Below are positions 1-6,465 of a stretch of 10,891 nt of DNA, in pieces (positions within the stretch are counted from its first letter, which is position 1; every line of letters starts with the position of its first letter). The DNA is from an uncultured Mesorhizobium sp. (GTDB taxonomy: Bacteria; Pseudomonadota; Alphaproteobacteria; Rhizobiales; Rhizobiaceae): positions 1-10,891 of the forward strand of contig CATMOC010000077.1 of the NCBI GenBank assembly GCA_950071955.1. Direction: 5' to 3'. The notes beneath the pieces are model-generated. The model saw only the letters and a program-made list of their open reading frames with translations. It ran no database searches and was not told the origin of the DNA. The position numbers and the translations under genes were made by a program.

Positions 1-1
1 G

Positions 2-226
2 TTCGACGGCATTCCGACGGGAGCGGACGGGCTGCACGCCTATTTCGTCCACTCCTACCACCTTGCGGCGAAGCGCCCGGAGGATGTCTTGGCTGTGACC
101 GACTATGGCGGCGAGGTCACGGCAGCCGTCGCGCACGGCAATCGCGCGGGCACGCAGTTCCATCCGGAGAAGAGCCAGACGCTCGGCCTGGCCCTGATCG
201 CGAACTTTCTGAGGTGGAAGCCTTGA
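2..226 (+). CDS. hisH: Imidazole glycerol phosphate synthase, glutaminase subunit HisH (3' part only)
   Basis: This is the C-terminal 74 residues of the class I glutamine amidotransferase that supplies ammonia to HisF for imidazole ring closure in histidine biosynthesis. The reading frame is open from base 2, and the start and the catalytic cysteine lie outside the window. The fragment shows the family pattern [11 protein letters not shown], followed by FHPEKS, which carries the His and Glu of the Cys-His-Glu triad (fragment residues 54 and 56). It ends in the usual NFLRW-type tail. Its TGA overlaps the proposed TTG start of hisA (TTGA), as expected for translationally coupled his genes. The identity is firm from the motif and the neighbours. 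Confidence 0.95.
   Translation, partial: FDGIPTGADGLHAYFVHSYHLAAKRPEDVLAVTDYGGEVTAAVAHGNRAGTQFHPEKSQTLGLALIANFLRWKP
211..214 (+). promoter_or_regulatory. Ribosome binding site that supports the TTG start of hisA
   Basis: GAGG lies 8 bases before the TTG at 223. The alternative in-frame GTG at 214 overlaps this GAGG, so it could not use it. This favours the TTG, which also gives the N-terminus [10 protein letters not shown] usual for the family. Confidence 0.5.
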
Positions 227-978
227 TCCTCTTTCCGGCAATAGACCTGAAGGACGGCCAGTGCGTGCGCCTGAAGCTCGGGGACATGGCGACGGCGACC
301 GTCTACAATCCCGACCCCGCGGCGCAGGCGAAAGCCTTCGAGGATCAGGGTTTCGAATGGCTGCACGTCGTCGATCTCAACGGCGCCTTCGAAGGCCAGA
401 GCGTCAACGGCGCGGCGGTCGAGGCGATCCTGAAAGCGACCAGGAACCCGGTGCAGCTCGGCGGCGGCATCCGCACCCTCGCCCACATCGAAGACTGGCT
501 GAAAAAGGGCCTCGCCCGGGTGATCCTGGGCACGATCGCCGTGCGCGATCCCGACCTCGTAAGAGAGGCCTGCAAACGCTTTCCAGGCAAGGTGGCCGTC
601 GGCATCGACGCAAAGGGCGGCAAGGTGGCGGTCGAGGGTTGGGCCGAGGCCTCGTCGCTTGGCGTGATCGAACTGGCGAGGAAATTCGAAGGCGCGGGTG
701 TCGCGGCGATCGTCTACACCGATATCGACCGCGACGGGGTGCTGACCGGCATCAACTGGGAATCCACCATCGAACTGGCCGAGGCCGTTTCGATCCCGGT
801 CATTGCCTCGGGCGGTCTCGCCTCGATAGCCGACATCGTGCGCATGACCATGCCCGATGCCGCAAAACTCGAAGGCGCCATCTCGGGCCGGGCACTCTAC
901 GACGGGCGGATCGACCCCGCCGAAGCGCTGTCGATCCTGTCCGGCAATTCAAAGCCGCCGCGCGGCATGCTAGACTGA
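223..978 (+). CDS. hisA: Phosphoribosylformimino-5-aminoimidazole carboxamide ribotide isomerase HisA
   Basis: HisA catalyses the Amadori isomerisation of ProFAR to PRFAR, the fourth step of histidine synthesis, in the cytoplasm. The 251-residue protein is a full-length (beta/alpha)8 barrel. The general acid/base pair is visible as Asp8 (FPAIDLK) and Asp129 (VGIDAKGG). The phosphate-binding loops are GGGIR (80-84) and ASGG (195-198), with SGRALYDG near the C-terminus. I chose the TTG start at 223 because it gives the usual [11 protein letters not shown]-terminus, is preceded by GAGG and overlaps the hisH stop. A GTG at 214 would add three residues (MEA) and cannot be excluded. The next gene starts only 4 bases after the stop, but it is not hisF as would be usual. 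Confidence 0.97.
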   Translation: MILFPAIDLKDGQCVRLKLGDMATATVYNPDPAAQAKAFEDQGFEWLHVVDLNGAFEGQSVNGAAVEAILKATRNPVQLGGGIRTLAHIEDWLKKGLARVILGTIAVRDPDLVREACKRFPGKVAVGIDAKGGKVAVEGWAEASSLGVIELARKFEGAGVAAIVYTDIDRDGVLTGINWESTIELAEAVSIPVIASGGLASIADIVRMTMPDAAKLEGAISGRALYDGRIDPAEALSILSGNSKPPRGMLD

Positions 979-982
979 CGGC

Positions 983-1546
983 ATGAACATCCAGTCGAGA
1001 CTGCCGACCACACCGGACGAATTCCTGCGCTGGAACGAAGGGCGCGAGGGCAAGCGGGAGTTCGTGCGGGGAAGGGTGGTCGAGATGATGATCAACGTCA
1101 CGAAGCGCCATGCCGTACTCGCGACCAGGCTTGCGGCAATTCTGCTTCGTCAATTCCCCTATCCGGAATTCGCGGTCGGCTCTGCAGACTTTGGCGTGAG
1201 GACGCCCGCGGGAATCCGCTATCCGGATATCTTCGTCGATCGGGCGACACCGGAAAGCCTGGACAGCGATCTGGCAGCCTCGTGCCCAATCCTTCTCGCC
1301 GAAGTGCTGTCGTCGTCGTCACACGATCGGGATTTTGTCGAGAAGCTGTCGGATTACACGGGCGTGGAGACGCTGCTGTACTACCTGATCGTTTCACAGG
1401 ACGATCCGCGCGTATGGCAGTGGTCTCGGACAGGTGGAGGATGGGTGGGGCCTGCGGAACTCGCGGGTCGCGATAAGTGCATCGAGCTTCCGGACCTGGG
1501 CGCCAGGGTCGAACTGTCGGAACTCTATGCCGGGATCGGGCAGTGA
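983..1546 (+). CDS. Uma2-family (DUF820) putative PD-(D/E)XK nuclease
   Basis: This 187-residue protein fits the Uma2/DUF820 family, a restriction-endonuclease-like fold common in cyanobacteria and scattered through other bacteria. Its cellular role is largely unknown. Visible family features are the N-terminal FLRWNEG...[12 protein letters not shown] segment (Glu26), the YPDIFVD motif (Asp82), LLAEVLS (Glu107) and EKLSDY (Lys121), followed by a [15 protein letters not shown] strand pair. These acidic and lysine residues are the candidate metal-binding/catalytic set. The gene sits 4 bases after hisA and 7 bases before hisF with no clear ribosome binding site, so it is probably co-transcribed and coupled. 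By eye its codon use looks less GC-biased than that of the his genes (for example ATT, TTT and CAA codons), which hints at later acquisition. The family call is fairly secure; nuclease activity is inferred. Confidence 0.85.
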   Translation: MNIQSRLPTTPDEFLRWNEGREGKREFVRGRVVEMMINVTKRHAVLATRLAAILLRQFPYPEFAVGSADFGVRTPAGIRYPDIFVDRATPESLDSDLAASCPILLAEVLSSSSHDRDFVEKLSDYTGVETLLYYLIVSQDDPRVWQWSRTGGGWVGPAELAGRDKCIELPDLGARVELSELYAGIGQ

Positions 1547-1553
1547 TCACCTC

Positions 1554-2348
1554 ATGACACTCAAATCCCGCGTCATACCCTGCCTGGACGTCAAGGACGG
1601 TCGTGTCGTCAAGGGCGTCAACTTCCTCGACCTCGTCGATGCCGGCGATCCGGTCGAGGCGGCCAAGGCCTATGATGCGGCAGGTGCAGACGAACTCTGC
1701 TTCCTGGACATCACCGCTTCCTCCGACAACCGCGAGACGATCTTCGACGTCGTCGCCCGCACGGCCGAACAGTGCTTCATGCCGCTGACGGTCGGCGGGG
1801 GCGTCCGCCAGATCGCCGACGTCCGCAAGCTGCTTCTGGCCGGCGCCGACAAGGTGTCGATCAACACGGCGGCGGTCAACGACCCGGATTTCGTCGCCGC
1901 GGCCGCCGACAAGTTCGGCAACCAGTGCATCGTCGTCGCCATCGACGCCAAGAAGGTCTCCCGGCCGGGTGAGCGGAACCGGTGGGAGATCTTCACCCAT
2001 GGCGGGCGCACCCCGACGGGCATCGATGCGATCGAGTTCGCGCGGAGGGTCGTTGATCTCGGCGCCGGCGAGATTCTGCTGACCTCGATGGACCGCGACG
2101 GAACCAAGGCGGGCTACGACCTGCCGCTCACCCGCGCGGTGGCCGATGCGGTCCGCGTGCCGGTGATCGCCTCGGGCGGGGTGGGAACGCTCGATCATCT
2201 CGTCGAAGGCATCCGCGACGGCCATGCGACGGCGGTGCTCGCCGCCTCGATCTTCCATTTCGGCACCTACACCATCGCCGCGGCGAAGGCGCATATGGCG
2301 GCGGCCGGGCTCGCCATGCGACTCGACTCGCCTGCCCATCCGCACTAA
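1554..2348 (+). CDS. hisF: Imidazole glycerol phosphate synthase, cyclase subunit HisF
   Basis: HisF uses ammonia from HisH to convert PRFAR to imidazole glycerol phosphate and AICAR, linking histidine and purine synthesis. The 264-residue protein is a complete barrel. The catalytic aspartates are Asp12 (IPCLDVKDG) and Asp131 (VAIDAKK). The phosphate-binding loops appear as GGGVR (81-85), SINTAAV, and ASGG (207-210), and Lys20 of RVVKG is conserved. The ATG at 1554 gives the canonical [13 protein letters not shown] start. The open frame extends upstream to 1434, but only inside the Uma2 gene. The C-terminal tail after AMRLD is a few residues longer than I would expect. The gene lies 7 bases after the Uma2 gene and 9 bases before hisE. 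Confidence 0.97.
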   Translation: MTLKSRVIPCLDVKDGRVVKGVNFLDLVDAGDPVEAAKAYDAAGADELCFLDITASSDNRETIFDVVARTAEQCFMPLTVGGGVRQIADVRKLLLAGADKVSINTAAVNDPDFVAAAADKFGNQCIVVAIDAKKVSRPGERNRWEIFTHGGRTPTGIDAIEFARRVVDLGAGEILLTSMDRDGTKAGYDLPLTRAVADAVRVPVIASGGVGTLDHLVEGIRDGHATAVLAASIFHFGTYTIAAAKAHMAAAGLAMRLDSPAHPH

Positions 2349-2357
2349 ACGCCCGCC

Positions 2358-2687
2358 ATGGCCGATTTTTCGCTCGCCGACCTCGAACGGATCATCCGGG
2401 AACGCGCCCGTTCGGGCGATCCGGATTCGTGGACCGCGAAGCTCTTCGCATCCGGGATGGAGAAGGCCGCCAAGAAATTGGGCGAAGAGGCGGTGGAGAC
2501 GGTGATTTCCGCCGTCGGCGGCGACCGCGACGGCCTCGTTTCGGAAAGCGCCGATCTCCTCTATCATTGGCTTGTGGTGCTCGCGATCGCCGAGGTTCCG
2601 TTGTCGCGCGTGCTGGATGAACTCGAGCGCCGGACAGGACAGTCGGGAGTGGCCGAAAAGGCCGCGCGGTCGCCTGGCCGGGCATGA
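2358..2687 (+). CDS. hisE: Phosphoribosyl-ATP pyrophosphatase HisE
   Basis: HisE hydrolyses phosphoribosyl-ATP to phosphoribosyl-AMP, the second step of histidine synthesis. The 109-residue all-alpha protein belongs to the MazG-like superfamily. Metal-binding helices are visible as [12 protein letters not shown] (Glu43, Glu44, Glu47) and ESADLLYH (Glu64, Asp67). It is a stand-alone HisE rather than a HisIE fusion, as is usual in alphaproteobacteria. The tail after [13 protein letters not shown] is short and basic. The TGA overlaps the ATG of coaA (ATGA), indicating translational coupling of the two genes. Confidence 0.96.
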   Translation: MADFSLADLERIIRERARSGDPDSWTAKLFASGMEKAAKKLGEEAVETVISAVGGDRDGLVSESADLLYHWLVVLAIAEVPLSRVLDELERRTGQSGVAEKAARSPGRA

Positions 2688-3685
2688 GGATGGGGCGGTT
2701 GGCTCTCGATGAAGCGGCGGCGGCGATGGATCAACTTGCACCGAATTTGAGATATTCGCCCTATCGCTTTTTCACGGCGGAGAGATGGGCCGGGTTCCGG
2801 GCCGACACCCCGCTGACGCTCAGCGAGGACGAGGTTCAGCGCCTGAGTTCGCTCAACGATCCCATCGATCTCGATGAAGTGGCGCGGGTCTATCTCTCCA
2901 TGTCGCGCCTGCTTTCGGCGCATGTCGAGGCCTCGCAACTCCTGTTTCGCCAGCGCCAGGTCTTCTTCAACGCCGACGACGCGGTGAAGACCCCGTTCAT
3001 CATCGGCATCGCCGGGTCGGTCGCCGTCGGAAAGTCGGCCACCGCGCGCATCCTGAAGGAACTGCTCGCCCGCTGGCCGTCGAGCCCGAAGGTCGACCTG
3101 GTGACGACGGACGGCTTCCTTTATCCGAACGAGGTGCTGCGCCGCGAGAACCTGATGGAACGCAAGGGGTTTCCCGACAGCTACGATGTCGGCGCGCTCC
3201 TGCGGTTTTTGTCCGGCATCAAGTCGGGCGAGCGAAACGTTCCCGCGCCGCTCTATTCGCACCTCACCTACGACGTGCTGCCCGGCGAATATGCGCTGAT
3301 CGACCGGCCCGACATCCTGATCTTCGAGGGCATCAACGTGCTCCAGACGCGCGAACTGCCGAAGGACGGGCGCGCGGTTCCCGTGGTGTCGGATTTCTTC
3401 GATTTTTCCATCTTCCTCGACGCCGACGAAAACCTGATCCACAAATGGTACATCGACCGCTTCATGCGGCTGAGGGAGACCGCGTTCCGCAATCCGGACT
3501 CCTTCTTCCATCGCTATTCGACGCTCTCGGCCGATTCCGCCAGGGCGATCGCCGAAGGGCTGTGGAACAACATCAACCTGAAGAACCTGCGCGAAAACAT
3601 CCTGCCGACCCGCCCGCGCGCCGACCTGATCCTGCGCAAGGGCGCCAACCATCGGGTCGAGGAAGTGGCGCTGCGCAAGCTCTGA
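2684..3685 (+). CDS. coaA: Type I pantothenate kinase CoaA
   Basis: CoaA phosphorylates pantothenate with ATP, the first and usually regulated step of coenzyme A synthesis. The 333-residue protein has the family N-terminal region ([12 protein letters not shown]), a Walker A loop GSVAVGKS (111-118, Lys117), the catalytic Asp143 in [10 protein letters not shown], and the pantothenate-binding segment YSHLTYD (191-197). It ends in the conserved [17 protein letters not shown] block. After the P-loop, GKSAT replaces the more common GKSTT, but the coordinating Ser118 is kept. The ATG at 2684 overlaps the hisE stop. An in-frame ATG at 2690 is an alternative, and the first 20 or so residues are not conserved enough to decide. 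It is the last gene of the operon. Confidence 0.96.
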   Translation: MRMGRLALDEAAAAMDQLAPNLRYSPYRFFTAERWAGFRADTPLTLSEDEVQRLSSLNDPIDLDEVARVYLSMSRLLSAHVEASQLLFRQRQVFFNADDAVKTPFIIGIAGSVAVGKSATARILKELLARWPSSPKVDLVTTDGFLYPNEVLRRENLMERKGFPDSYDVGALLRFLSGIKSGERNVPAPLYSHLTYDVLPGEYALIDRPDILIFEGINVLQTRELPKDGRAVPVVSDFFDFSIFLDADENLIHKWYIDRFMRLRETAFRNPDSFFHRYSTLSADSARAIAEGLWNNINLKNLRENILPTRPRADLILRKGANHRVEEVALRKL

Positions 3686-3904
3686 GGCGACGATGGCGTA
3701 ACGCGCATGCGGGGCTTTCCCTTGTTTCGGCCCCCTGCTCGGGGGTAATCCGGGACGGATCGGGAGCCGGGCCGGCATGACGTGACGGGTCCGCCCCCGG
3801 ACCCCTGCCCACCCGATCCCAGCGCCTGCGACCTCCGTCCGCAAGACATTGCGGGGAGGCGGACGTTGCGGCGGCTGTTTCGTCGAGGTTCAGGCTTCCG
3901 GGCG
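3686..3904. other. Gap between convergent coaA and the small minus-strand gene; hairpins only
   Basis: I find no credible gene in these 219 bases. They contain several short GC-rich hairpins: CCCCC/GGGGG at 3731-3745 (5-base loop), GGGTCCG/CGGACCC at 3787-3804 (4-base loop) and CCGCAA/TTGCGG at 3839-3854 (4-base loop). None is followed by a T-run on either strand, so none is a clear intrinsic terminator. They may still help to separate the two converging transcripts. Confidence 0.5.
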
Positions 3905-4297
3905 TCACGACGTGTCGGGCGCCGGCAGCGCCGGCACCGGGCGTCCGGACCGCGCAGGGATGCGCGGCAGCGGCGCCGGGGGGGCTTCGAGGGTGGCGAA
4001 ACGCGCCCGACGCCGAGCCAGCCCCAGCAGGGAACGAAGCATCCGCGCCAGCGCCCGGAAATCGGCGGCGAGCCGCTCGGCGCGGTCTCCCGCGTGCGAC
4101 CCCGCGATGGCCGCCGGCGCGCCGGCCGGCAGGCCGATGACGAAGGATCGGGCGACGGCTTCGCCCTGCGTCAGGAAGACGAGGGCGGGCAGCTGGAGAC
4201 ACAAGGGTAGGCCGGCCGCGCGGTCGGCGAGACCGGCGAAGGAGACGAGCAGCGCCAGGATCTGCTCCAGAATATCGCCCTCCCTTCTCCAGTCCAT
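3905..4297 (-). CDS. Hypothetical protein, 130 residues, no recognised family
   Basis: I do not recognise this protein. It is accepted as a gene because the ATG at 4297 is preceded by a near-perfect Shine-Dalgarno sequence (GGAGGTGA, with six bases between GGAGG and the ATG) and the gap between alkB and coaA is otherwise empty. The N-terminal half is mainly hydrophobic helix with scattered charges (ILEQILALLVSFAGLADRAAG, then LQLPALVFL), which could be amphipathic or membrane-associated. The middle is Ala/Arg-rich helix with RAERLAADFRALARMLRSLL. The last 25 or so residues are Pro/Ala-rich and probably disordered. It lies 140 bases downstream of alkB on the same strand and converges on coaA. 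Overlapping open frames in this GC-rich stretch look like shadows. Confidence 0.62.
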   Translation of the reverse strand: MDWRREGDILEQILALLVSFAGLADRAAGLPLCLQLPALVFLTQGEAVARSFVIGLPAGAPAAIAGSHAGDRAERLAADFRALARMLRSLLGLARRRARFATLEAPPAPLPRIPARSGRPVPALPAPDTS

Positions 4298-4300
4298 CCG

Positions 4301-4309
4301 TCACCTCCT
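4301..4309 (-). promoter_or_regulatory. Strong ribosome binding site of the small hypothetical gene
   Basis: On the minus strand this reads AGGAGGTGA, almost full complementarity to the 16S rRNA tail. Six bases separate the GGAGG core from the ATG at 4297. It is the best ribosome binding site on this strand and the main evidence that the downstream frame is translated. Confidence 0.7.
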
Positions 4310-4397
4310 CCAGTGTTCGCGGAGGCATTGTCGCAACTCCGGGAAGGGCGTGGATAAAAAGCTTTCCGACGCGATCGATCCGGCGCGAGGCAGGGCG

Positions 4398-4415
4398 GCA
4401 TCGCGGCCGCGATGC
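4398..4415. repeat. Perfect 18-bp palindrome
   Basis: GCATCGCGGCCGCGATGC reads the same on both strands with no spacer. It lies in the non-coding stretch between alkB and the small hypothetical gene, 12 bases before the inverted repeat at the alkB 3' end. It could be a binding site for a dimeric protein, part of a repeat element, or chance in GC-rich DNA. Symmetry this long with no loop is poor as an RNA hairpin. Confidence 0.6.
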
Positions 4416-4426
4416 GGTGGGGGAGT

Positions 4427-4453
4427 GCGGGGACGGTCTAATTCTGTCCCCGC
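4427..4453 (-). repeat. GC-rich inverted repeat spanning the alkB stop codon
   Basis: Arms GCGGGGAC (4427-4434) and GTCCCCGC (4446-4453) pair perfectly around an 11-base loop that contains the alkB TAG (4438-4440). The RNA hairpin could slow or end alkB transcription or protect its 3' end, but no T-run follows on the minus strand. The GGGGAC...GTCCCC form resembles the ends of repetitive extragenic palindromes in proteobacteria. That link is inference. Confidence 0.6.
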
Positions 4454-5058
4454 GTGACGCGGCGCAGGGTGAGGTTGATGCGGCCTTCGTTCTTCAGGAG
4501 CATCGAGGTGCCAGGATAGATGCGGTCGACACCGTGGAAGGCGAGCCTGCCTTCGCCGCCCAGCACGACGAGATCGCCGCTCGAAAGCAGCACCGAGGCT
4601 GTCGGCGCGTTCCGGGTGGTCCCGCCGACGCGGAACAGGCAGTCGTCGCCGAGCGACAGCGACACGACCGGCGCGCCGAGTTCCTGCTCGTCGCGATCCT
4701 GGTGCAGCCCCATCTTCGCCCCGGCGGAATAGAAGTTGACCAGGCAGGCTTCCGGCGGCAGCGGGAAATTTGCGACGTCGTTCCAGATGTCGAGCAGCAT
4801 CCTGGGGATCGCCGGCCACGCCTCGCCTGTCACCGGATGCGTCGCCTGGTACCGGTATCCGCGCTCCTTGTCGGTGACCCAGCCGAGCACCCCGCAATTG
4901 GTCATGCGAACGCTCATCGGCTTGCCGGTACGCGGCATCGCGGGGACGCAGAGCGGCGCCTGAGCGACGACGGCGCGGATTTCTTCGAGCAGCGCCTTCT
5001 GGGCCGCGAGGCCGAGATATCCGGGATGGTGGAGCACGCAGGGCGCGAGGGTGGGCAC
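4438..5058 (-). CDS. alkB: AlkB-type 2-oxoglutarate/Fe(II) DNA (or RNA) dealkylation dioxygenase
   Basis: AlkB oxidatively removes methyl groups such as 1-methyladenine and 3-methylcytosine from nucleic acids, using Fe(II), oxygen and 2-oxoglutarate. With the GTG start at 5058 it is 206 residues, normal for the family. Iron ligands are visible as His119 and Asp121 (GLHQDRDE) and His175 (AFHGVDRI). The 2-oxoglutarate motif RxNxTxR is complete (Arg193, Asn195, Thr197, Arg199), and NFYSAGAKMG matches the substrate-side loop. The frame is open far upstream, but there it runs antisense-free inside the preceding methionine-synthase gene. The GTG at 5058 puts the N-terminus just before the conserved HHPGYL block. 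The ribosome binding site is weak, so a GTG seven codons later is possible. The gene lies 77 bases after the preceding gene. Its last four codons fall in an inverted repeat. Confidence 0.93.
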   Translation of the reverse strand: MPTLAPCVLHHPGYLGLAAQKALLEEIRAVVAQAPLCVPAMPRTGKPMSVRMTNCGVLGWVTDKERGYRYQATHPVTGEAWPAIPRMLLDIWNDVANFPLPPEACLVNFYSAGAKMGLHQDRDEQELGAPVVSLSLGDDCLFRVGGTTRNAPTASVLLSSGDLVVLGGEGRLAFHGVDRIYPGTSMLLKNEGRINLTLRRVTRGQN

Positions 5059-5087
5059 GGTTATCTTGTTCTGTACGAAGGTCGGAT

Positions 5088-5109
5088 CGGCGGGCGTGGT
5101 CGCCCGCCG
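5088..5109 (-). terminator. Possible terminator or attenuating hairpin between the MetE-like gene and alkB
   Basis: A perfect 9-bp GC stem (CGGCGGGCG / CGCCCGCCG) with a 4-base loop lies 26 bases after the stop of the upstream gene and about 30 bases before the alkB start. No T-run follows, so it is not a classical intrinsic terminator. It could reduce read-through or stabilise the 3' end of the upstream message. Confidence 0.35.
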
Positions 5110-5135
5110 GCTAATGATCGCATTGAACCCGGCGC

Positions 5136-6269
5136 TTACTTGTCCACGCCGCCCCAGATCGCCTCGGCAGTCTTCACCACCAGCTCCAGTTTGCGCTTCT
5201 GGTCGTCCGCCGTGACCTTGTTGCCTTCCTCGGTGGAGGCGAAGCCGCATTGGGGGGCGATGCCGAGCTGGTCGAGGTCGGCATATTGCGAGGCCGCCTC
5301 GAACTTGCGCTTCAAATCCTCGATGTCCTCGAGCTCGCCGGTCTTGGTGGTGATGAAGCCGGGCAGGACGCGCTTGTTCCCCTTGGGCAGCAGGCGCAGC
5401 GGCTCCAGCCCGCCGGCGCGCTCGCTGTCGTACTCCATGAAATAGATGTCGACGCCGGTCTTGTTGAAGATCGCGTCGGCGGCGGGGTCGTAGGCGCCCT
5501 CTGCGGCATAGGTCGAGACGAAATTGCCGCGGCACATGTGCATGCCGATGACCATGTCGTCGGGGCGGTCCTTGATCGCCTCGTGCATCATGAAGGCGTA
5601 GCGGTCGATCAGCCAGTCGGGATCGAGGCCCTCGGCCTTCTTGGCCTCGCGGTGCTTGGGGTCGCACAGGTAGGCAAAGAAGATGTCGTCCATCTGGAGA
5701 TAACGGCATCCGGCGTCGTAGAACACCTTCACGGCCTTGGCGTAGGTCTTCGCCAGATCGGCGAACAGGACTTCCACATCCTCCTGGTACTCTTTCGGGT
5801 GGATGTCCGCCTTGGCGGTGCGGAAGTGGCAGCAACTGGGGCCGGGAATGGAGATCTTCGGCGTCACCTTGGTGTTCGCCGCGACAAACTTGAAGTGCTC
5901 GATCATCGGGTGGTCGTCCGGGAAGTCGAGCTTGCCGGTGATGGTCGGGAACACTGGGCGCAGCTTGACGCCGTGAAACTGGACGCCTTCGTCACGCTCC
6001 TCGAGGTCGAGCCCGGTCAGGCCGCCCATGAAGTCGTAGTGCCAGAACGAGCGGCGGATCTCGCCGTCGGTCACCGCGAGCAGCCCGACCTCCTCCTGCA
6101 GCTTGATCGCGTCGCGGATGGCCTCGTCCTCGACGGACTTCAGCGCCGCGGCATCGATGGAATGGTCTTCGTAGAACTTCTTGCGGGCGTCCTTGACGGA
6201 CTGGGGCCGCAGGAGGCTCCCGACATGGTCGGCGCGGTAGGGTGGCTTCGAAACGCTCGTGGAAGGCAA
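5136..6269 (-). CDS. Cobalamin-independent methionine synthase C-terminal-domain protein (core MetE / YxjG-YxjH type)
   Basis: This 377-residue cytosolic protein matches the single-barrel catalytic half of MetE, which moves a methyl group to a thiol via a zinc site. All four zinc ligands are recognisable: His244 and Cys246 (GMHMCRGN), Glu279 (YFMEYDS) and Cys341 (APQCGFAS). RADHVGSLLRP (His15) and LQMDD (Asp194) are family hallmarks. It lacks the N-terminal half of classical MetE, so the methyl donor is uncertain. Relatives include the B. subtilis YxjG/YxjH proteins, core-MetE enzymes of archaea, and coenzyme M transferases. The start is a TTG at 6269, supported by AGGAG 9 bases upstream and the typical PPYRADHVGSLLRP N-terminus. 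No ATG is available nearby in frame. It is first in a minus-strand run with alkB. Annotating it as metE itself would overstate the evidence. Confidence 0.9.
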   Translation of the reverse strand: MPSTSVSKPPYRADHVGSLLRPQSVKDARKKFYEDHSIDAAALKSVEDEAIRDAIKLQEEVGLLAVTDGEIRRSFWHYDFMGGLTGLDLEERDEGVQFHGVKLRPVFPTITGKLDFPDDHPMIEHFKFVAANTKVTPKISIPGPSCCHFRTAKADIHPKEYQEDVEVLFADLAKTYAKAVKVFYDAGCRYLQMDDIFFAYLCDPKHREAKKAEGLDPDWLIDRYAFMMHEAIKDRPDDMVIGMHMCRGNFVSTYAAEGAYDPAADAIFNKTGVDIYFMEYDSERAGGLEPLRLLPKGNKRVLPGFITTKTGELEDIEDLKRKFEAASQYADLDQLGIAPQCGFASTEEGNKVTADDQKRKLELVVKTAEAIWGGVDK

Positions 6270-6278
6270 TGCTTTCTT

Positions 6279-6283
6279 CTCCT
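6279..6283 (-). promoter_or_regulatory. Ribosome binding site supporting the TTG start at 6269
   Basis: AGGAG on the minus strand lies 9 bases before the TTG. With no in-frame ATG between this site and the conserved RADHVGSLLRP motif, it fixes the unusual start. Confidence 0.6.
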
Positions 6284-6307
6284 GATGGAAAGGCTGATCT
6301 AGTCTAC

Positions 6308-6336
6308 CGCATAGGCCCGGGCAGGCTCCGACTCAA
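6308..6336 (-). promoter_or_regulatory. Weak candidate promoter for the MetE-like gene
   Basis: On the minus strand, TTGAGT (6336-6331) and TATGCG (6313-6308) are separated by exactly 17 bases and would start a leader of about 35 bases ahead of the TTG. The -35 match is 4/6 and the -10 match only 3/6, so this is tentative. The leader is too short for, and shows no resemblance to, a SAM or SAH riboswitch. Confidence 0.28.
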
Positions 6337-6409
6337 GAGCCGGATCGCCGCGAATGCCGGCCAGCGTCAACCATATGCGCGGTCGGACATCGTCATGCCA
6401 AGATGCCCA

Positions 6410-6441
6410 CTGGCAACGCAAATGGTTTTATCGTATAACAA
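6410..6441 (+). promoter_or_regulatory. Candidate promoter with an overlapping GntR/FadR-like operator, upstream of the TRAP binding-protein gene
   Basis: CTGGCA (6410-6415) and TATAAC (6434-6439) lie 18 bases apart and resemble a sigma-70 promoter. Bases 6431-6441 (TCGTATAACAA) fit the FadR-subfamily GntR consensus TNGTNNNACNA. They overlap the -10 element, as a repressor site would. This AT-rich patch stands out in GC-rich DNA. No GntR regulator gene lies in the window, so the operator is inference from one site. Confidence 0.35.
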
Positions 6442-6465
6442 TGCAGGACCAAGGGAGGAATTCCA

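Noticed and set aside
1098..2741. Long open frame on the minus strand across the Uma2, hisF and hisE genes.
   Set aside because: It is antisense to well-supported genes, is Arg/Gly/Asp-rich without recognisable motifs, and is a GC-rich shadow.
4113..4126. Perfect 14-bp palindrome GCCGGCGCGCCGGC.
   Set aside because: It lies in the Ala/Gly/Pro codons of the small hypothetical gene, where GCC/GGC-rich DNA makes such symmetry common.
4351..4360. Minus-strand TTATCCACG resembling a DnaA box (TTATCCACA).
   Set aside because: It is a single 8/9 match with no cluster of boxes, no AT-rich unwinding region and no replication genes nearby, so an origin is not supported.
5250..6302. Long plus-strand open frame opposite the MetE-like gene.
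   Set aside because: Its translation is repetitive Val/Leu/Gly/Glu sequence mirroring the real gene's codons, with no family match; the minus strand carries the zinc-site motifs.
6270..6420. Possible SAM or SAH riboswitch ahead of the methionine-synthase-like gene.
   Set aside because: I could not match the conserved SAM-II or SAH core, and the likely leader is only about 35 bases long.
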